NCBI GenBank assembly: GCA_964606575.1
Contig: CAZSHA010000047.1
Coordinates: forward strand, 1-18,674
DNA: 18,674 nucleotides
Source: RGIG4576 sp964606575
GTDB taxonomy: Bacteria > Bacteroidota > Bacteroidia > Bacteroidales > Muribaculaceae
Direction of reading: 5' to 3'
Part shown: positions 6,918 to 14,205 of the stretch, piece after piece
How the letters are laid out: each line of letters opens with the position of its first letter
How positions within the stretch are numbered: position 1 is the first letter of the stretch
Notes under the pieces: generated by a model
Told to the model about the DNA's origin: nothing
Seen by the model: the letters and a program-made list of their open reading frames with translations, nothing else
The model's database searches: none
Program-made: the position numbers and the translations under genes

Positions 6918-8102
6918 ATGTTGTCGCTTAATGAGTGGATGGCGTTGCTGAAAAGCGGTGATGCTCCAGTAGAAGTGCAGGTGATAGTGACATGTTGCGT
7001 GGTGGCTGTCGCTTTGCTTGTGATGTTTATATATGAGAAATGGATAAGGGTCAGAATCGAGAAAATAATATGGAAATCGAATAATAAATGGGACGATTTC
7101 ATCTTTAGCGATAAGGTGATGCGCGCCTTGGGCTATTTTATCCCGTTTATCATTGTTTATGAGGCTTTGCCGTATTGTTTAGAGCAAGACACTTTCGTTT
7201 ATATTGTGGCTCGTAGAGTGCTTTCAGCTTCACTCATTGTGGTTGTGGCATCGGTGTTGGGACATGTAATCAGCGGTATTAACGATAAGATTCAGGCTTC
7301 AGATACGAGCAACCGCCCTACATCGGGCATATTTCAAATGATAAAGATTGTCGTATGGTGTATTTCGGTAATACTCATCATTGCAACTCTCATTGATAAA
7401 GACCCTCGCACGCTACTAGGCGGTATGACCGCTTTTGCTGCGGTGCTGTCCTTGGTATTCAAAGACACTATTATGGGGCTTGTGGCGGGTGTTCAGCTTG
7501 CCGCTTATGATATGATACACGTTGGCGACTGGATAATTCTAGATAAGTATGGGATAAACGGTAGTGTTCAAGAAGTTACGCTGAATATTGTGAAGGTGAG
7601 GAATTGGGATAATTCCATTGCCACTATTCCGCCACATGTGCTTATGACCGACTCTTTCCAGAACTATAATAATATGTTCAAGTCGAAAGCTCGCCGTATT
7701 GCGGTTGAGCTGGCTATCGACTTCAACACGGTGAAGCTATGTTCAGATGCTTTGGAGCAATCATTGAAAGATAAAGGGTTATATGCGTCTTCTAGTGAGG
7801 TGCAAAGTGATGTGGAAGATGAGAGAAAAGTGAATTTGACACTATTTTCAAGATATGTGGAGAAATATCTAAGCAAGCAGCCATACGTCAACACCGATAT
7901 GTTCTATATGGTCAGGGTGCGTAAACCGTCGCCTAATGGATTGCCAATAGAAATCTATTGTTATGTGAATAATGTGGAATGGAAGCATTTCGAGCATACC
8001 CAATCACGTGTAATTGAGCATGTCATTGCCGTGTTGCCTGAGTTTGGACTGAAGATTTTCCAATCTCCTTCAGGACAGGATATAACAACATTGAAGTCCT
8101 AA
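6918..8102 (+). CDS. Mechanosensitive ion channel, MscS family (YbdG-like)
   Basis: 394-residue inner-membrane channel that should open under membrane tension to release solutes during hypo-osmotic shock. Hydrophobic helices are visible at about 21-39, 71-85, 93-120 and 142-160. The pore-lining TM3 region follows: LLGGMTAFAAVLSLVFKD (166-183), then GLVAGVQLAAYDMIHVGDWI (187-206), and the beta-domain sequence GSVQEVTLNIVKVRNWDNSIATIPP (215-239), read here in pieces. The long N-terminal part and the YGINGSVQEVTL motif fit the YbdG miniconductance subgroup better than the short MscS type. The ATG follows the ychF stop by 14 bp. The stop overlaps the stop of the converging GT2 gene by 4 bp, with no hairpin between them. 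Confidence 0.93.
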   Translation: MLSLNEWMALLKSGDAPVEVQVIVTCCVVAVALLVMFIYEKWIRVRIEKIIWKSNNKWDDFIFSDKVMRALGYFIPFIIVYEALPYCLEQDTFVYIVARRVLSASLIVVVASVLGHVISGINDKIQASDTSNRPTSGIFQMIKIVVWCISVILIIATLIDKDPRTLLGGMTAFAAVLSLVFKDTIMGLVAGVQLAAYDMIHVGDWIILDKYGINGSVQEVTLNIVKVRNWDNSIATIPPHVLMTDSFQNYNNMFKSKARRIAVELAIDFNTVKLCSDALEQSLKDKGLYASSSEVQSDVEDERKVNLTLFSRYVEKYLSKQPYVNTDMFYMVRVRKPSPNGLPIEIYCYVNNVEWKHFEHTQSRVIEHVIAVLPEFGLKIFQSPSGQDITTLKS

Positions 8103-8839
8103 TTTCGTAATTTTCTAATCAGATAGCGGGGGATAAATGATATATGGAGCAATATAGTACTTATTGTTCCATAATTTTTGCACATTATGTCGAAACGCTC
8201 CTTTAGCGATTTCTTGTGGTGCTTGTTGGTGAGTCCGTCGGTTAGGAAATTGATTATTGGCTTGTCGCCGGCGTATACGTTGTGCCTTGATACTTTTAGG
8301 CACTTTATACACCAATCGTAGTCGGCGGAGAAACGGTAACTCATGTCGTATAACGGGACTATGCGACGACGGGCTACGAAGGCTTGGTGGCACACTAGCA
8401 TACCGTGTTTGAAACTTCTTGCTCTTAGCTTTTTGGGGGCTGTCAGATGTCGCAGTCCTATAACTTTGCGGTCGCTGTTGACGATTTGAGTCTGACCGTA
8501 AATTATATCGGCATCGGGTGAAACTAGGCTTGCCAAACGGCTTAGCACATCTGGTGAAGCGAAACTGTCGCCTGCATTTAGGAATATAAGATATTCACCA
8601 GAGGCTTTGGCTATGCTTTTGTTCATTGCGTCATATAGCCCTTTGTCTGGCTCTGAAAATATAACCATTTGTTTGATACCCGAATTGCGGGCAATTTCAA
8701 GCGTTTCATCTTTAGACGCACCGTCGATAATGAGATGCTCAAAGTTGTCAAAGTCTTGTTCTTTGATGCTTTCTAAAGTGGGCGGTAATACTTCTGCCGC
8801 ATTGAATGTTACTGTTATAATGCTAAAAAGAGGCTTCAT
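8099..8839 (-). CDS. Glycosyltransferase family 2 (WcaA-like)
   Basis: GT-A fold glycosyltransferase of 246 residues from the chosen start. The N-terminal nucleotide-binding core FSIITVTFNAAEVL (5-18) is followed by IIDGASKDET (37-46), FSEPDKGLYDAMNKSI (61-76) and FLNAGD (86-91), the metal-binding position that reads NAGD or NSGD in this subgroup. SADYDW (171-176) matches the conserved acid region around the catalytic base. Start: the reading frame stays open to 8878, but residues added there (MSKFAYFCKNF) have no family similarity and overlap a possible -7 box, so the ATG at 8839 is preferred, with 8845 equally possible. It is isolated from the glycan cluster at the left and converges on mscS. 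It probably adds one sugar in a cell-surface glycan; the substrate is unknown. Confidence 0.9.
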   Translation of the reverse strand: MKPLFSIITVTFNAAEVLPPTLESIKEQDFDNFEHLIIDGASKDETLEIARNSGIKQMVIFSEPDKGLYDAMNKSIAKASGEYLIFLNAGDSFASPDVLSRLASLVSPDADIIYGQTQIVNSDRKVIGLRHLTAPKKLRARSFKHGMLVCHQAFVARRRIVPLYDMSYRFSADYDWCIKCLKVSRHNVYAGDKPIINFLTDGLTNKHHKKSLKERFDIMCKNYGTISTILLHISFIPRYLIRKLRN

Positions 8840-8855
8840 GCTCATGAAATTTTTA

Positions 8856-8863
8856 CAAAAATA
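8856..8863 (-). promoter_or_regulatory. Possible -7 box of the GT2 gene
   Basis: Minus strand reads TATTTTTG, matching TAnnTTTG, 17-24 bp upstream of the preferred ATG. The leader would be only about 10 nt and no -33 element is evident, so this is tentative. If real, it excludes the longer start at 8878. Confidence 0.35.
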
Positions 8864-8991
8864 AGCAAACTTGCTCAAACTTATTTGTCATTGTTGTAAA
8901 ATTGAGAGTAATTATGCAAGAAAAAATAAGTTTTTTAAGCCATTGTTGAAAAAAACTTGTTAATAAAAGAGGATATGTTTTAGAAAAGCAT

Positions 8992-8999
8992 TACTTTTG
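8992..8999 (+). promoter_or_regulatory. -7 box of the ferredoxin gene
   Basis: TACTTTTG matches TAnnTTTG and lies 41 bp before the ferredoxin ATG in an AT-rich stretch. No TTTG is present at the ideal -33 position. With the terminator at 9236 it delimits a short single-gene transcript. Confidence 0.55.
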
Positions 9000-9039
9000 C
9001 ATCATACTATTATGTTTAATCTTAAAAAAAATTACTACT

Positions 9040-9207
9040 ATGGCATACGTAATTACTGACGATTGTGTAGCTTGTGGAACTTGTTTGCCAAACTGTCCAG
9101 TTGAAGCTATTTCTGAAGGCGATAAATATGTAATCGACCCAGATACTTGTATTAGCTGTGGCACTTGTGCTGGTGTTTGTCCAAGCGAAGCTATCATTGA
9201 AGGATAA
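9040..9207 (+). CDS. Small 2[4Fe-4S] ferredoxin (55 residues)
   Basis: Clostridial-type bacterial ferredoxin, a low-potential soluble electron carrier, for example between pyruvate:ferredoxin oxidoreductase and hydrogenase or Rnf-type acceptors in anaerobes. It translates from ATG at 9040 to TAA at 9207. Two cluster motifs CxxCxxCxxxCP are complete: C9, C12, C15, C19-P20 and C37, C40, C43, C47-P48, with internal duplication (DDCVACGTC versus DTCISCGTC; CPVEAI versus CPSEAI). The length of 55 residues is exactly usual for the family. It has its own -7 box upstream and a hairpin with a T-tract downstream, so it is probably transcribed alone and strongly. Reading frames on the opposite strand here are shadows. 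The main partner enzymes are not in the window. Confidence 0.96.
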   Translation: MAYVITDDCVACGTCLPNCPVEAISEGDKYVIDPDTCISCGTCAGVCPSEAIIEG

Positions 9208-9235
9208 TCGCAAATTAGATTTTGCATTATATGGG

Positions 9236-9270
9236 GCGGATTCCGAAATCGGATTCCGCTTTTTGTTTTT
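9236..9270 (+). terminator. Rho-independent terminator after ferredoxin
   Basis: GCGGA-T-TCCG (9236-9245), loop AAAT, CGGA-T-TCCGC (9250-9259): a 9-bp paired stem with one T-T mismatch, followed directly by TTTTTGTTTTT (9260-9270). It lies 28 bp after the ferredoxin stop. A canonical plus-strand terminator. Confidence 0.88.
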
Positions 9271-9436
9271 ATAGCACTCTCTGCAGCCACTATTCTCAAC
9301 AACAGGATGTGATGTCTGTTTGAAAGAAACGATTCTTTTCAGTTTCAAAGTGTATTTCGATAAAAAAGGTTGACAAATAGAAGCTGGTTTAGACTTTTTT
9401 AGAAAGCATAATTATATAAGTGTCGAAAAACATCGT

Positions 9437-9444
9437 TATCTTTG
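9437..9444 (+). promoter_or_regulatory. -7 box of argS
   Basis: TATCTTTG matches TAnnTTTG and ends 27 bp before the argS ATG. No TTTG stands at the expected -33 distance. The rest of 9271-9436 holds no gene that I can recognise. Confidence 0.55.
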
Positions 9445-9471
9445 TAAAATAATTGATAAATTACACTGATT

Positions 9472-11256
9472 ATGTCTATTGATAATATCATATCTCAGGC
9501 TACTGCTGATGCAGTGAAGGCTTTGTATGGGTTAGAACTTCCTGCAGAGAAGATTGTGCCTCAAACTACAAAAAAGGAATTTGAAGGCAATCTAACGATT
9601 GTGGTGTTCCCCTTTTTGAAGGCTTCGAAAAAGTCACCAGAGGCTACGGCTCAAGAAATAGGAGAACATTTGCAAGCTAATTGCGATGCTGTGAAGTCGT
9701 TCAACGTTATAAAGGGTTTCCTAAATATAGTGATTGAGCCAGCGTTCTGGGTGAATGTGCTTAACCATATCGCCGAAACACCAGATTATGGTTTTAAGGC
9801 AGCTACGTCTGACAGCGAATTGGTGATGATCGAGTATTCATCTCCTAATACGAATAAACCGCTTCATTTGGGTCACGTGCGTAACAACCTGTTAGGCTAC
9901 AGTTTGTCGCGTATAATGCAGGCGAATGGTTATAAGGTGGTGAAAACTAATATAGTTAACGACCGTGGTATTCACATTTGCAAGTCTATGCTTGCATGGC
10001 AAAAGTGGGGAGAAGGCATAACACCCGAAAAGGCAGGCAAGAAAGGAGATCACTTGATAGGCGATTTCTATGTGGCATTTGACAAGCATTATAAGGCTGA
10101 AGTAGCTGAATTAATGGAGAAGGGCATGAGCAAGGAAGATGCGGAAAAGGCATCTCCTCTTATGTCAGAGGCTCATGATATGCTAAAACGCTGGGAAGCT
10201 GGAGATGAGGACGTGCGAAGCGTGTGGCGTATGATGAATGAGTGGGTTTATGCTGGATTTGATGAAACATATAAACGTTTAGGCGTAGATTTCGATAAGA
10301 TATATTATGAAAGCGAAACCTATCTAGAGGGTAAAGAAAAGGTGCTTGAAGGTCTAGAGAAAAGTATCATGTACCGCAAGGATGACAACTCGGTGTGGGC
10401 TGACTTGACTGGCGACGGACTTGACCATAAGTTGTTGCTTCGTAGTGATGGCACATCGGTGTATATGACACAAGATATAGGTACAGCAAAGTTGCGTTAC
10501 CAGGATTTCCCTATTGATAAGATGATTTATGTGGTGGGCAATGAGCAAAACTATCACTTCCAAGTGCTTTCGTTGCTTCTTGACAAATTGGGTTTCAAGT
10601 GGGGGAAAGATTTGGTGCATTTCTCTTACGGAATGGTTGAGCTTCCTGATGGAAAGATGAAATCTCGCGAGGGAACAGTAGTGGATGCCGATGACCTGAT
10701 GGACGAGATGATTGCCACCGCAAAGGAAACGTCTGCCGAACTTGGCAAACTTGACGATTGCACAGCCGAAGAAGCTGACAATATCTCTAGGATAATAGGT
10801 CTAGGAGCGTTGAAGTATTTTATTTTGAAGGTTGATCCTCGCAAGAATATGACATTCAACCCTAAAGAGTCAATCGACTTTAACGGCAACACCGGTCCGT
10901 TTATTCAATATACTTACGCTCGTATCCAGTCATTGCTACGCAAAGTGGCAGAGGCTGGTATAAGCGAGAGCTACGACATGGTGACTCCGCAAGAAAAGGA
11001 GATAACGTTGATTCAGCGCTTAGCTGATTTCCCTAGTGTGGTGGAGGAAGCCGGCAAGAGCTATAGTCCTGCCTTGATTGCAAACTATGCTTACGACCTA
11101 GTTAAGGAATATAATCAGTTCTACCATGATTGTCCTATAATGAAAGAGGCTGATGCTGAAGTGCGGGCATTCCGTGTGGCATTGTCACGAACTGTAGGAA
11201 ATGTGATAGCTCGTGCTACCGGATTGCTAGGTATGGAAGTGCCAGATAGAATGTAA
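9472..11256 (+). CDS. argS: Arginyl-tRNA synthetase
   Basis: 594-residue class I aminoacyl-tRNA synthetase that charges tRNA-Arg with arginine in the cytoplasm. The N-terminal Add-1 domain (about 1-110) is followed by the catalytic Rossmann core with the HIGH motif as HLGH (132-135, in NKPLHLGHVRNNLLG). The KMSKS-like loop is KMKSREGT (395-402), a common form in bacterial ArgS. The C-terminal anticodon-binding DALR domain begins near GPFIQYTYARIQSLLRK (about 475-491) and ends at LLGMEVPDRM, the usual family terminus. Length matches Bacteroidetes homologues. The start is the first ATG after a -7 box and needs no revision. The gene stands between a terminator and a hairpin-containing gap, so it is probably monocistronic or read weakly into the YccA-type gene. 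Confidence 0.98.
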   Translation: MSIDNIISQATADAVKALYGLELPAEKIVPQTTKKEFEGNLTIVVFPFLKASKKSPEATAQEIGEHLQANCDAVKSFNVIKGFLNIVIEPAFWVNVLNHIAETPDYGFKAATSDSELVMIEYSSPNTNKPLHLGHVRNNLLGYSLSRIMQANGYKVVKTNIVNDRGIHICKSMLAWQKWGEGITPEKAGKKGDHLIGDFYVAFDKHYKAEVAELMEKGMSKEDAEKASPLMSEAHDMLKRWEAGDEDVRSVWRMMNEWVYAGFDETYKRLGVDFDKIYYESETYLEGKEKVLEGLEKSIMYRKDDNSVWADLTGDGLDHKLLLRSDGTSVYMTQDIGTAKLRYQDFPIDKMIYVVGNEQNYHFQVLSLLLDKLGFKWGKDLVHFSYGMVELPDGKMKSREGTVVDADDLMDEMIATAKETSAELGKLDDCTAEEADNISRIIGLGALKYFILKVDPRKNMTFNPKESIDFNGNTGPFIQYTYARIQSLLRKVAEAGISESYDMVTPQEKEITLIQRLADFPSVVEEAGKSYSPALIANYAYDLVKEYNQFYHDCPIMKEADAEVRAFRVALSRTVGNVIARATGLLGMEVPDRM

Positions 11257-11307
11257 TACGGGTCGAAATTGTTTAATTATAGAAATTTAAGATAAAAACT
11301 TGACATA

Positions 11308-11333
11308 ATGCCGATAAAACATTGTTTCGGCAT
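11308..11333 (+). other. Hairpin between argS and the Bax1-I gene
   Basis: ATGCCGA (11308-11314) pairs with TCGGCAT (11327-11333), extended inside by AAC/GTT with a 3-nt bulge. It lies about 50 bp after the argS stop. No strong T-tract follows, so it may be a weak terminator, an mRNA 3'-end stabiliser or a leader structure of the next gene. No TAnnTTTG element is visible before 11369. Confidence 0.4.
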
Positions 11334-11368
11334 GTTATTAATTGGAATAAACTAAGAATTGGAAGATT

Positions 11369-12070
11369 ATGGATAACTACAATTATGGTTCAAACAACCA
11401 GAAAGCACTTGATGTGTATGTTTCGCAAGTGATGCGACAAGTGTTCACTAAGATGTTCTTGGCTATGGTGGTCACTGCGTTATCGGCTTATGTTGTGATA
11501 AGCGTTCCTGCTGTGGCTCAATTTGTGTTCACTAATCCTCTTGTTTATTGGGGATTGTTGATTGCTGAAATCGTTATGGTTATATCGCTGTCGGCGGCGA
11601 TTAATAAGTTAAGCAACGTGGGTGCCACCTTGTTGTTTTATGCCTATTCTATTGTCAACGGATTGACTCTAAGCTGCATATTGCTTATTTACACGGCTTC
11701 TTCTATAGCATTCACATTCGCTATCACGGCTGGTGTGTTTGCGGTTATGGCAATATACGGTTATGTGACTAAGAATGATTTGACTAAATTCGGTTCGTTC
11801 TTGATGATGGCTCTATTCGGCTTGATAATCTGTATCGTGGTGAATTTGTTCCTAAAGAGCAGCGCTATGGAATGGATGATAAGTTTTATAGGAGTTGCGA
11901 TATTTATCGGTCTTACGGCTTGGGATGTTCAGAAAATCAAGCGTATGGCAGCCATGACAGATTATGCTAACGCTGGTAAATTGGCTACAATAGGTGCATT
12001 ATCGCTTTATTTGGATTTTGTAAACCTATTCTTGTATTTATTACGTTTTTTCGGAAGCAATAGAGAATAG
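11369..12070 (+). CDS. Bax inhibitor-1 / YccA family membrane protein
   Basis: 233-residue integral inner-membrane protein of the Bax1-I (UPF0005, TMBIM/YccA/YbhL) family. Seven hydrophobic segments are visible at about 30-50, 58-78, 86-107, 112-132, 142-162, 169-185 and 205-227. The family's conserved acidic positions appear as D186 in GLTAWDVQKIK and D216 in LYLDFVNLFLYLLRFFG near the C-terminus; in the characterised homologue BsYetJ, paired aspartates take part in pH-sensitive calcium leak. E. coli YccA also interacts with the FtsH protease. The soluble N-terminus (1-25) is Asn/Tyr rich. The start has only a weak Shine-Dalgarno (GGAAG, 4 bp before ATG). Physiological role here is unknown. 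Confidence 0.92.
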   Translation: MDNYNYGSNNQKALDVYVSQVMRQVFTKMFLAMVVTALSAYVVISVPAVAQFVFTNPLVYWGLLIAEIVMVISLSAAINKLSNVGATLLFYAYSIVNGLTLSCILLIYTASSIAFTFAITAGVFAVMAIYGYVTKNDLTKFGSFLMMALFGLIICIVVNLFLKSSAMEWMISFIGVAIFIGLTAWDVQKIKRMAAMTDYANAGKLATIGALSLYLDFVNLFLYLLRFFGSNRE

Positions 12071-12123
12071 TATCTTAAACATATAAGTTTGGCGTGGATT
12101 CTGAACGGAATGGTGATTGCTGT

Positions 12124-12139
12124 AATGGCGGTCGCCATT
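12124..12139 (+). terminator. Possible weak terminator after the Bax1-I gene
   Basis: AATGGCG-GT-CGCCATT is a near-perfect 16-bp palindrome that can fold as a 6-bp stem with a GGTC loop, 53 bp after the stop codon. An upstream GAATGGTGA (12109 region) could compete for pairing with TCGCCATTC. The downstream flank is T-rich but has no immediate T-run, so termination is uncertain. Confidence 0.35.
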
Positions 12140-12182
12140 CACTTTATGTATCTAATAATTTTATTTTAAGCGGTGCAAATGT

Positions 12183-12190
12183 TATCTTTG
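12183..12190 (+). promoter_or_regulatory. -7 box of the DUF3078 operon
   Basis: TATCTTTG matches TAnnTTTG. A TTTTA stretch stands near the -33 position (12159-12163). The inferred transcription start near 12196 lies upstream of the ATG at 12245 but downstream of the in-frame GTG at 12173, which decides the start of the next gene. Confidence 0.6.
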
Positions 12191-12244
12191 CAACAAAGAA
12201 ACAGAATTTTTCAAGATTGTTTAAAAATCCAAGTACTATCTATT

Positions 12245-13546
12245 ATGAGAAGACTTTTGATGTCGCTGATGTTGATACCAGCATTTTATACTATGGCTAT
12301 GCCTACCGATTCGGTCGCTGTGGAAGTTGAGGCTGATACTCTTGTGCTGTCAGTTCCTACGCCTCAGCTGGAATGGGACAAGGCGTACGACTCTATCGGT
12401 TTGGAGTCGGACTATTTGTTTATTCCTCTTATTTTCGACAAATATCAATCACCTAAGAATAAGAAATGCAATGCTGAAAAATGCGGAGATGGCACAATGA
12501 AACTTAATATTGATGATTTGTGGTTGAGGCAGTCGATAGGGAAGCGTAAAGCTACTAAGGCATTGCGTTATGATATCACGGTGAATTATCCGCAATATGT
12601 GGAATATAATGTGAAGGATTTGCCAGAGCCACCTAAGAGATATGTCATTAAGTCCGATCCTTCGAAAACAACACTAACCCTTGATGAGCGTAAATATGGT
12701 GATGTTAAGATAAAGTCGGGCGATGGCGTGAAGGTTCGTAACTGGATACACACATTCAATGCTGCGATACAATTTTCGCAGGCTTATTTGTCGGAAAACT
12801 GGTATCAAGGTGGCGAGAACAACGTTAACGTTTTGGGTGATTTTTCTTGGACGCTCAAGTTGAACCCGAATGTGTATAAGAATCTTCTGTTTGAAAATTC
12901 AGTGCAATACAAGGTGAGTATTAATTCTGCTCCACAAGATACGTTGAGAGGCTATAGCATAAGTCAAGATGTGTTCCAAATCAACTCCAAATTTGGTTAT
13001 AAGGCGATAAAGAATTGGTATTATTCAACAACGATGCGGTTTAAAACCCAGTTATTCAACAATTATAAAGCTAATACCAAAACTATGAAGGCGTCTTTCC
13101 TTACTCCAGGTGAGCTGAACTTCGGTATCGGTATGACCTACAACAACAAGAACAAGGATAAGACTGCTTCGATTGATTTGTCTTTATCTCCATTATCAGT
13201 TGATATGAGTATATGCAAGAACAATACCAAGGTAGACCCTACATCTTTCGGTATTGATGAGGGCAAGCACTTTAAAACTGAATTCGGTTCTAATGTGGAA
13301 GCCAAGATGTCTTGGAAAATATGCCACGAGGTGACTTGGTCGTCAAGGTTGTTTGCCTTCACTAACTATGACCATGTGCAGGGCGACTGGGAAAATACAT
13401 TTGATTTCACGATAAATAAATATTTGTCAACAAGGCTTTATGCCCATTTACGTTTTGATAATTCTGTTTCAAAGGATCCTGATTGGAAATATTGGCAGTT
13501 CAATGAGATTTTAAGTTTTGGATTTAGCTATAAATTCTCAATGTAA
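12245..13546 (+). CDS. DUF3078 family exported protein, probable outer-membrane beta-barrel
   Basis: 433 residues from the ATG at 12245. The frame is open further upstream to a GTG at 12173, but that lies before the -7 box, while the ATG gives a proper signal peptide (MRRLLMSLMLIPAFYTMA, cleavage near residue 18). Residues about 165-433 match the DUF3078 pattern known from Bacteroidetes: NWYQGGENNVNVLGDFSW starting at 185, then DVFQINSKFGYKAIKNWYYS (242-261), RFKTQLFNNY (265-274) and FLTPGELNFGIGM (285-297). Alternating hydrophobic/polar strands and the C-terminal FGFSYKFSM, ending in an aromatic-hydrophobic pair, fit an outer-membrane barrel. The function of the family is not known. Residues 19-165 form a polar periplasmic part with no motif I recognise. 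Two exported proteins follow at 11 and 18 bp, so it heads a likely operon. Confidence 0.82.
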   Translation: MRRLLMSLMLIPAFYTMAMPTDSVAVEVEADTLVLSVPTPQLEWDKAYDSIGLESDYLFIPLIFDKYQSPKNKKCNAEKCGDGTMKLNIDDLWLRQSIGKRKATKALRYDITVNYPQYVEYNVKDLPEPPKRYVIKSDPSKTTLTLDERKYGDVKIKSGDGVKVRNWIHTFNAAIQFSQAYLSENWYQGGENNVNVLGDFSWTLKLNPNVYKNLLFENSVQYKVSINSAPQDTLRGYSISQDVFQINSKFGYKAIKNWYYSTTMRFKTQLFNNYKANTKTMKASFLTPGELNFGIGMTYNNKNKDKTASIDLSLSPLSVDMSICKNNTKVDPTSFGIDEGKHFKTEFGSNVEAKMSWKICHEVTWSSRLFAFTNYDHVQGDWENTFDFTINKYLSTRLYAHLRFDNSVSKDPDWKYWQFNEILSFGFSYKFSM

Positions 13547-13557
13547 CGACGTTTCGT

Positions 13558-14187
13558 ATGAAAAAACATGCTTGTCATATCTGTCTGTTCGTGTTGTCGT
13601 TGTTGCCGCTTAGTGCAGTGGGCTCAGGGGTGGGCGAGGACAATAAGATTCCGTTCAAAAGCGAGATTTTAAGCGGATATGATGAGGTGGATGTAAGGAA
13701 TCGTTGTGATGCTGCCGATTTGCAACCGATGGAGGGGATATGGTATTATCCCGATGAGAGATTGACCGTAGTGATTGAACGCTATGACGACAAGCAAAAG
13801 AAGCTAGGCGTAGATTATCGTGCGGTGCTGGTAAGCTCAAATAATATGTCTTTGTTGCCAGGAACGGTGATAGCTTATTTTGAGGAAAGTGCCGATAAGA
13901 ATAAATACAAAATGTGGATTTATAGCGAGCAGAAAGAGATAGAGCTGGAAAATCCGCAAATGTGCGTAGCCTCGTTAAATGACGCATGGAATGAGTTGCT
14001 TGTGGAACGAAGCGAAGTGAAAATGAAAGTTCGTGTCAACTTCTCTCGTTTTCTTCCAAAATTATTAAAAGGGGTGTCGTTAGTTCCTAACAAGAAGGAC
14101 GTTGTAGTGCCGGAAGGGTTTCGTAAGATATATCCTGATGACGGTGAGGAAAATGGGGCTGATGATGTGGGAATTCGTTATTTATAA
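13558..14187 (+). CDS. Exported protein of unknown function
   Basis: I do not recognise this gene with certainty. It encodes 209 residues with a signal peptide at 1-22 (MKKHACHICLFVLSLLPLSA, then VGS), so the product is periplasmic or surface located. The mature part is mostly beta-rich: MEGIWYYPDERLTVVIERYD (58-77) and LLPGTVIAYFEESADKNKYK (99-118), which resemble the strand pattern of small lipocalin-like or protease-associated domains, but this is weak. Near the C-terminus, FLPKLLKGVSLVP (165-177) and PEGFRKIYPDD (185-195) look like conserved boxes. Only two cysteines remain in the mature part (C50, C136). The start is 11 bp after the DUF3078 stop and the stop is 18 bp before the next gene, so it is probably co-transcribed and may work with the barrel protein. 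No catalytic motif is visible. Confidence 0.75.
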   Translation: MKKHACHICLFVLSLLPLSAVGSGVGEDNKIPFKSEILSGYDEVDVRNRCDAADLQPMEGIWYYPDERLTVVIERYDDKQKKLGVDYRAVLVSSNNMSLLPGTVIAYFEESADKNKYKMWIYSEQKEIELENPQMCVASLNDAWNELLVERSEVKMKVRVNFSRFLPKLLKGVSLVPNKKDVVVPEGFRKIYPDDGEENGADDVGIRYL

Positions 14188-14205
14188 ATAAAATCATAAT
14201 CTAAT

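Noticed and set aside
8115..8393. Minus-strand 92-codon frame inside the GT2 gene
   Set aside because: Out-of-frame shadow of the GT2 coding sequence; rich in Arg/Pro as expected from a frame shift.
9310..9335. Imperfect inverted repeat TGAAAGAA...TTCTTTTCA
   Set aside because: Short, A/T-only pairing with a bulge and no T-tract; expected by chance in AT-rich DNA.
8991..9348. Two minus-strand open frames covering the ferredoxin region
   Set aside because: The plus strand encodes a perfect 2[4Fe-4S] ferredoxin here; the minus frames run through its terminator and look random.
9370..9396. TTGACA followed about 16 bp later by TAGACT, like an E. coli sigma-70 promoter
   Set aside because: Bacteroidetes promoters do not use this consensus; the TAnnTTTG box at 9437 is better placed for argS.
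12094..12330. Plus-strand 78-codon frame (GTG start) overlapping the DUF3078 start
   Set aside because: It crosses the palindrome and the -7 box, uses another frame than the long gene, and has no motif.
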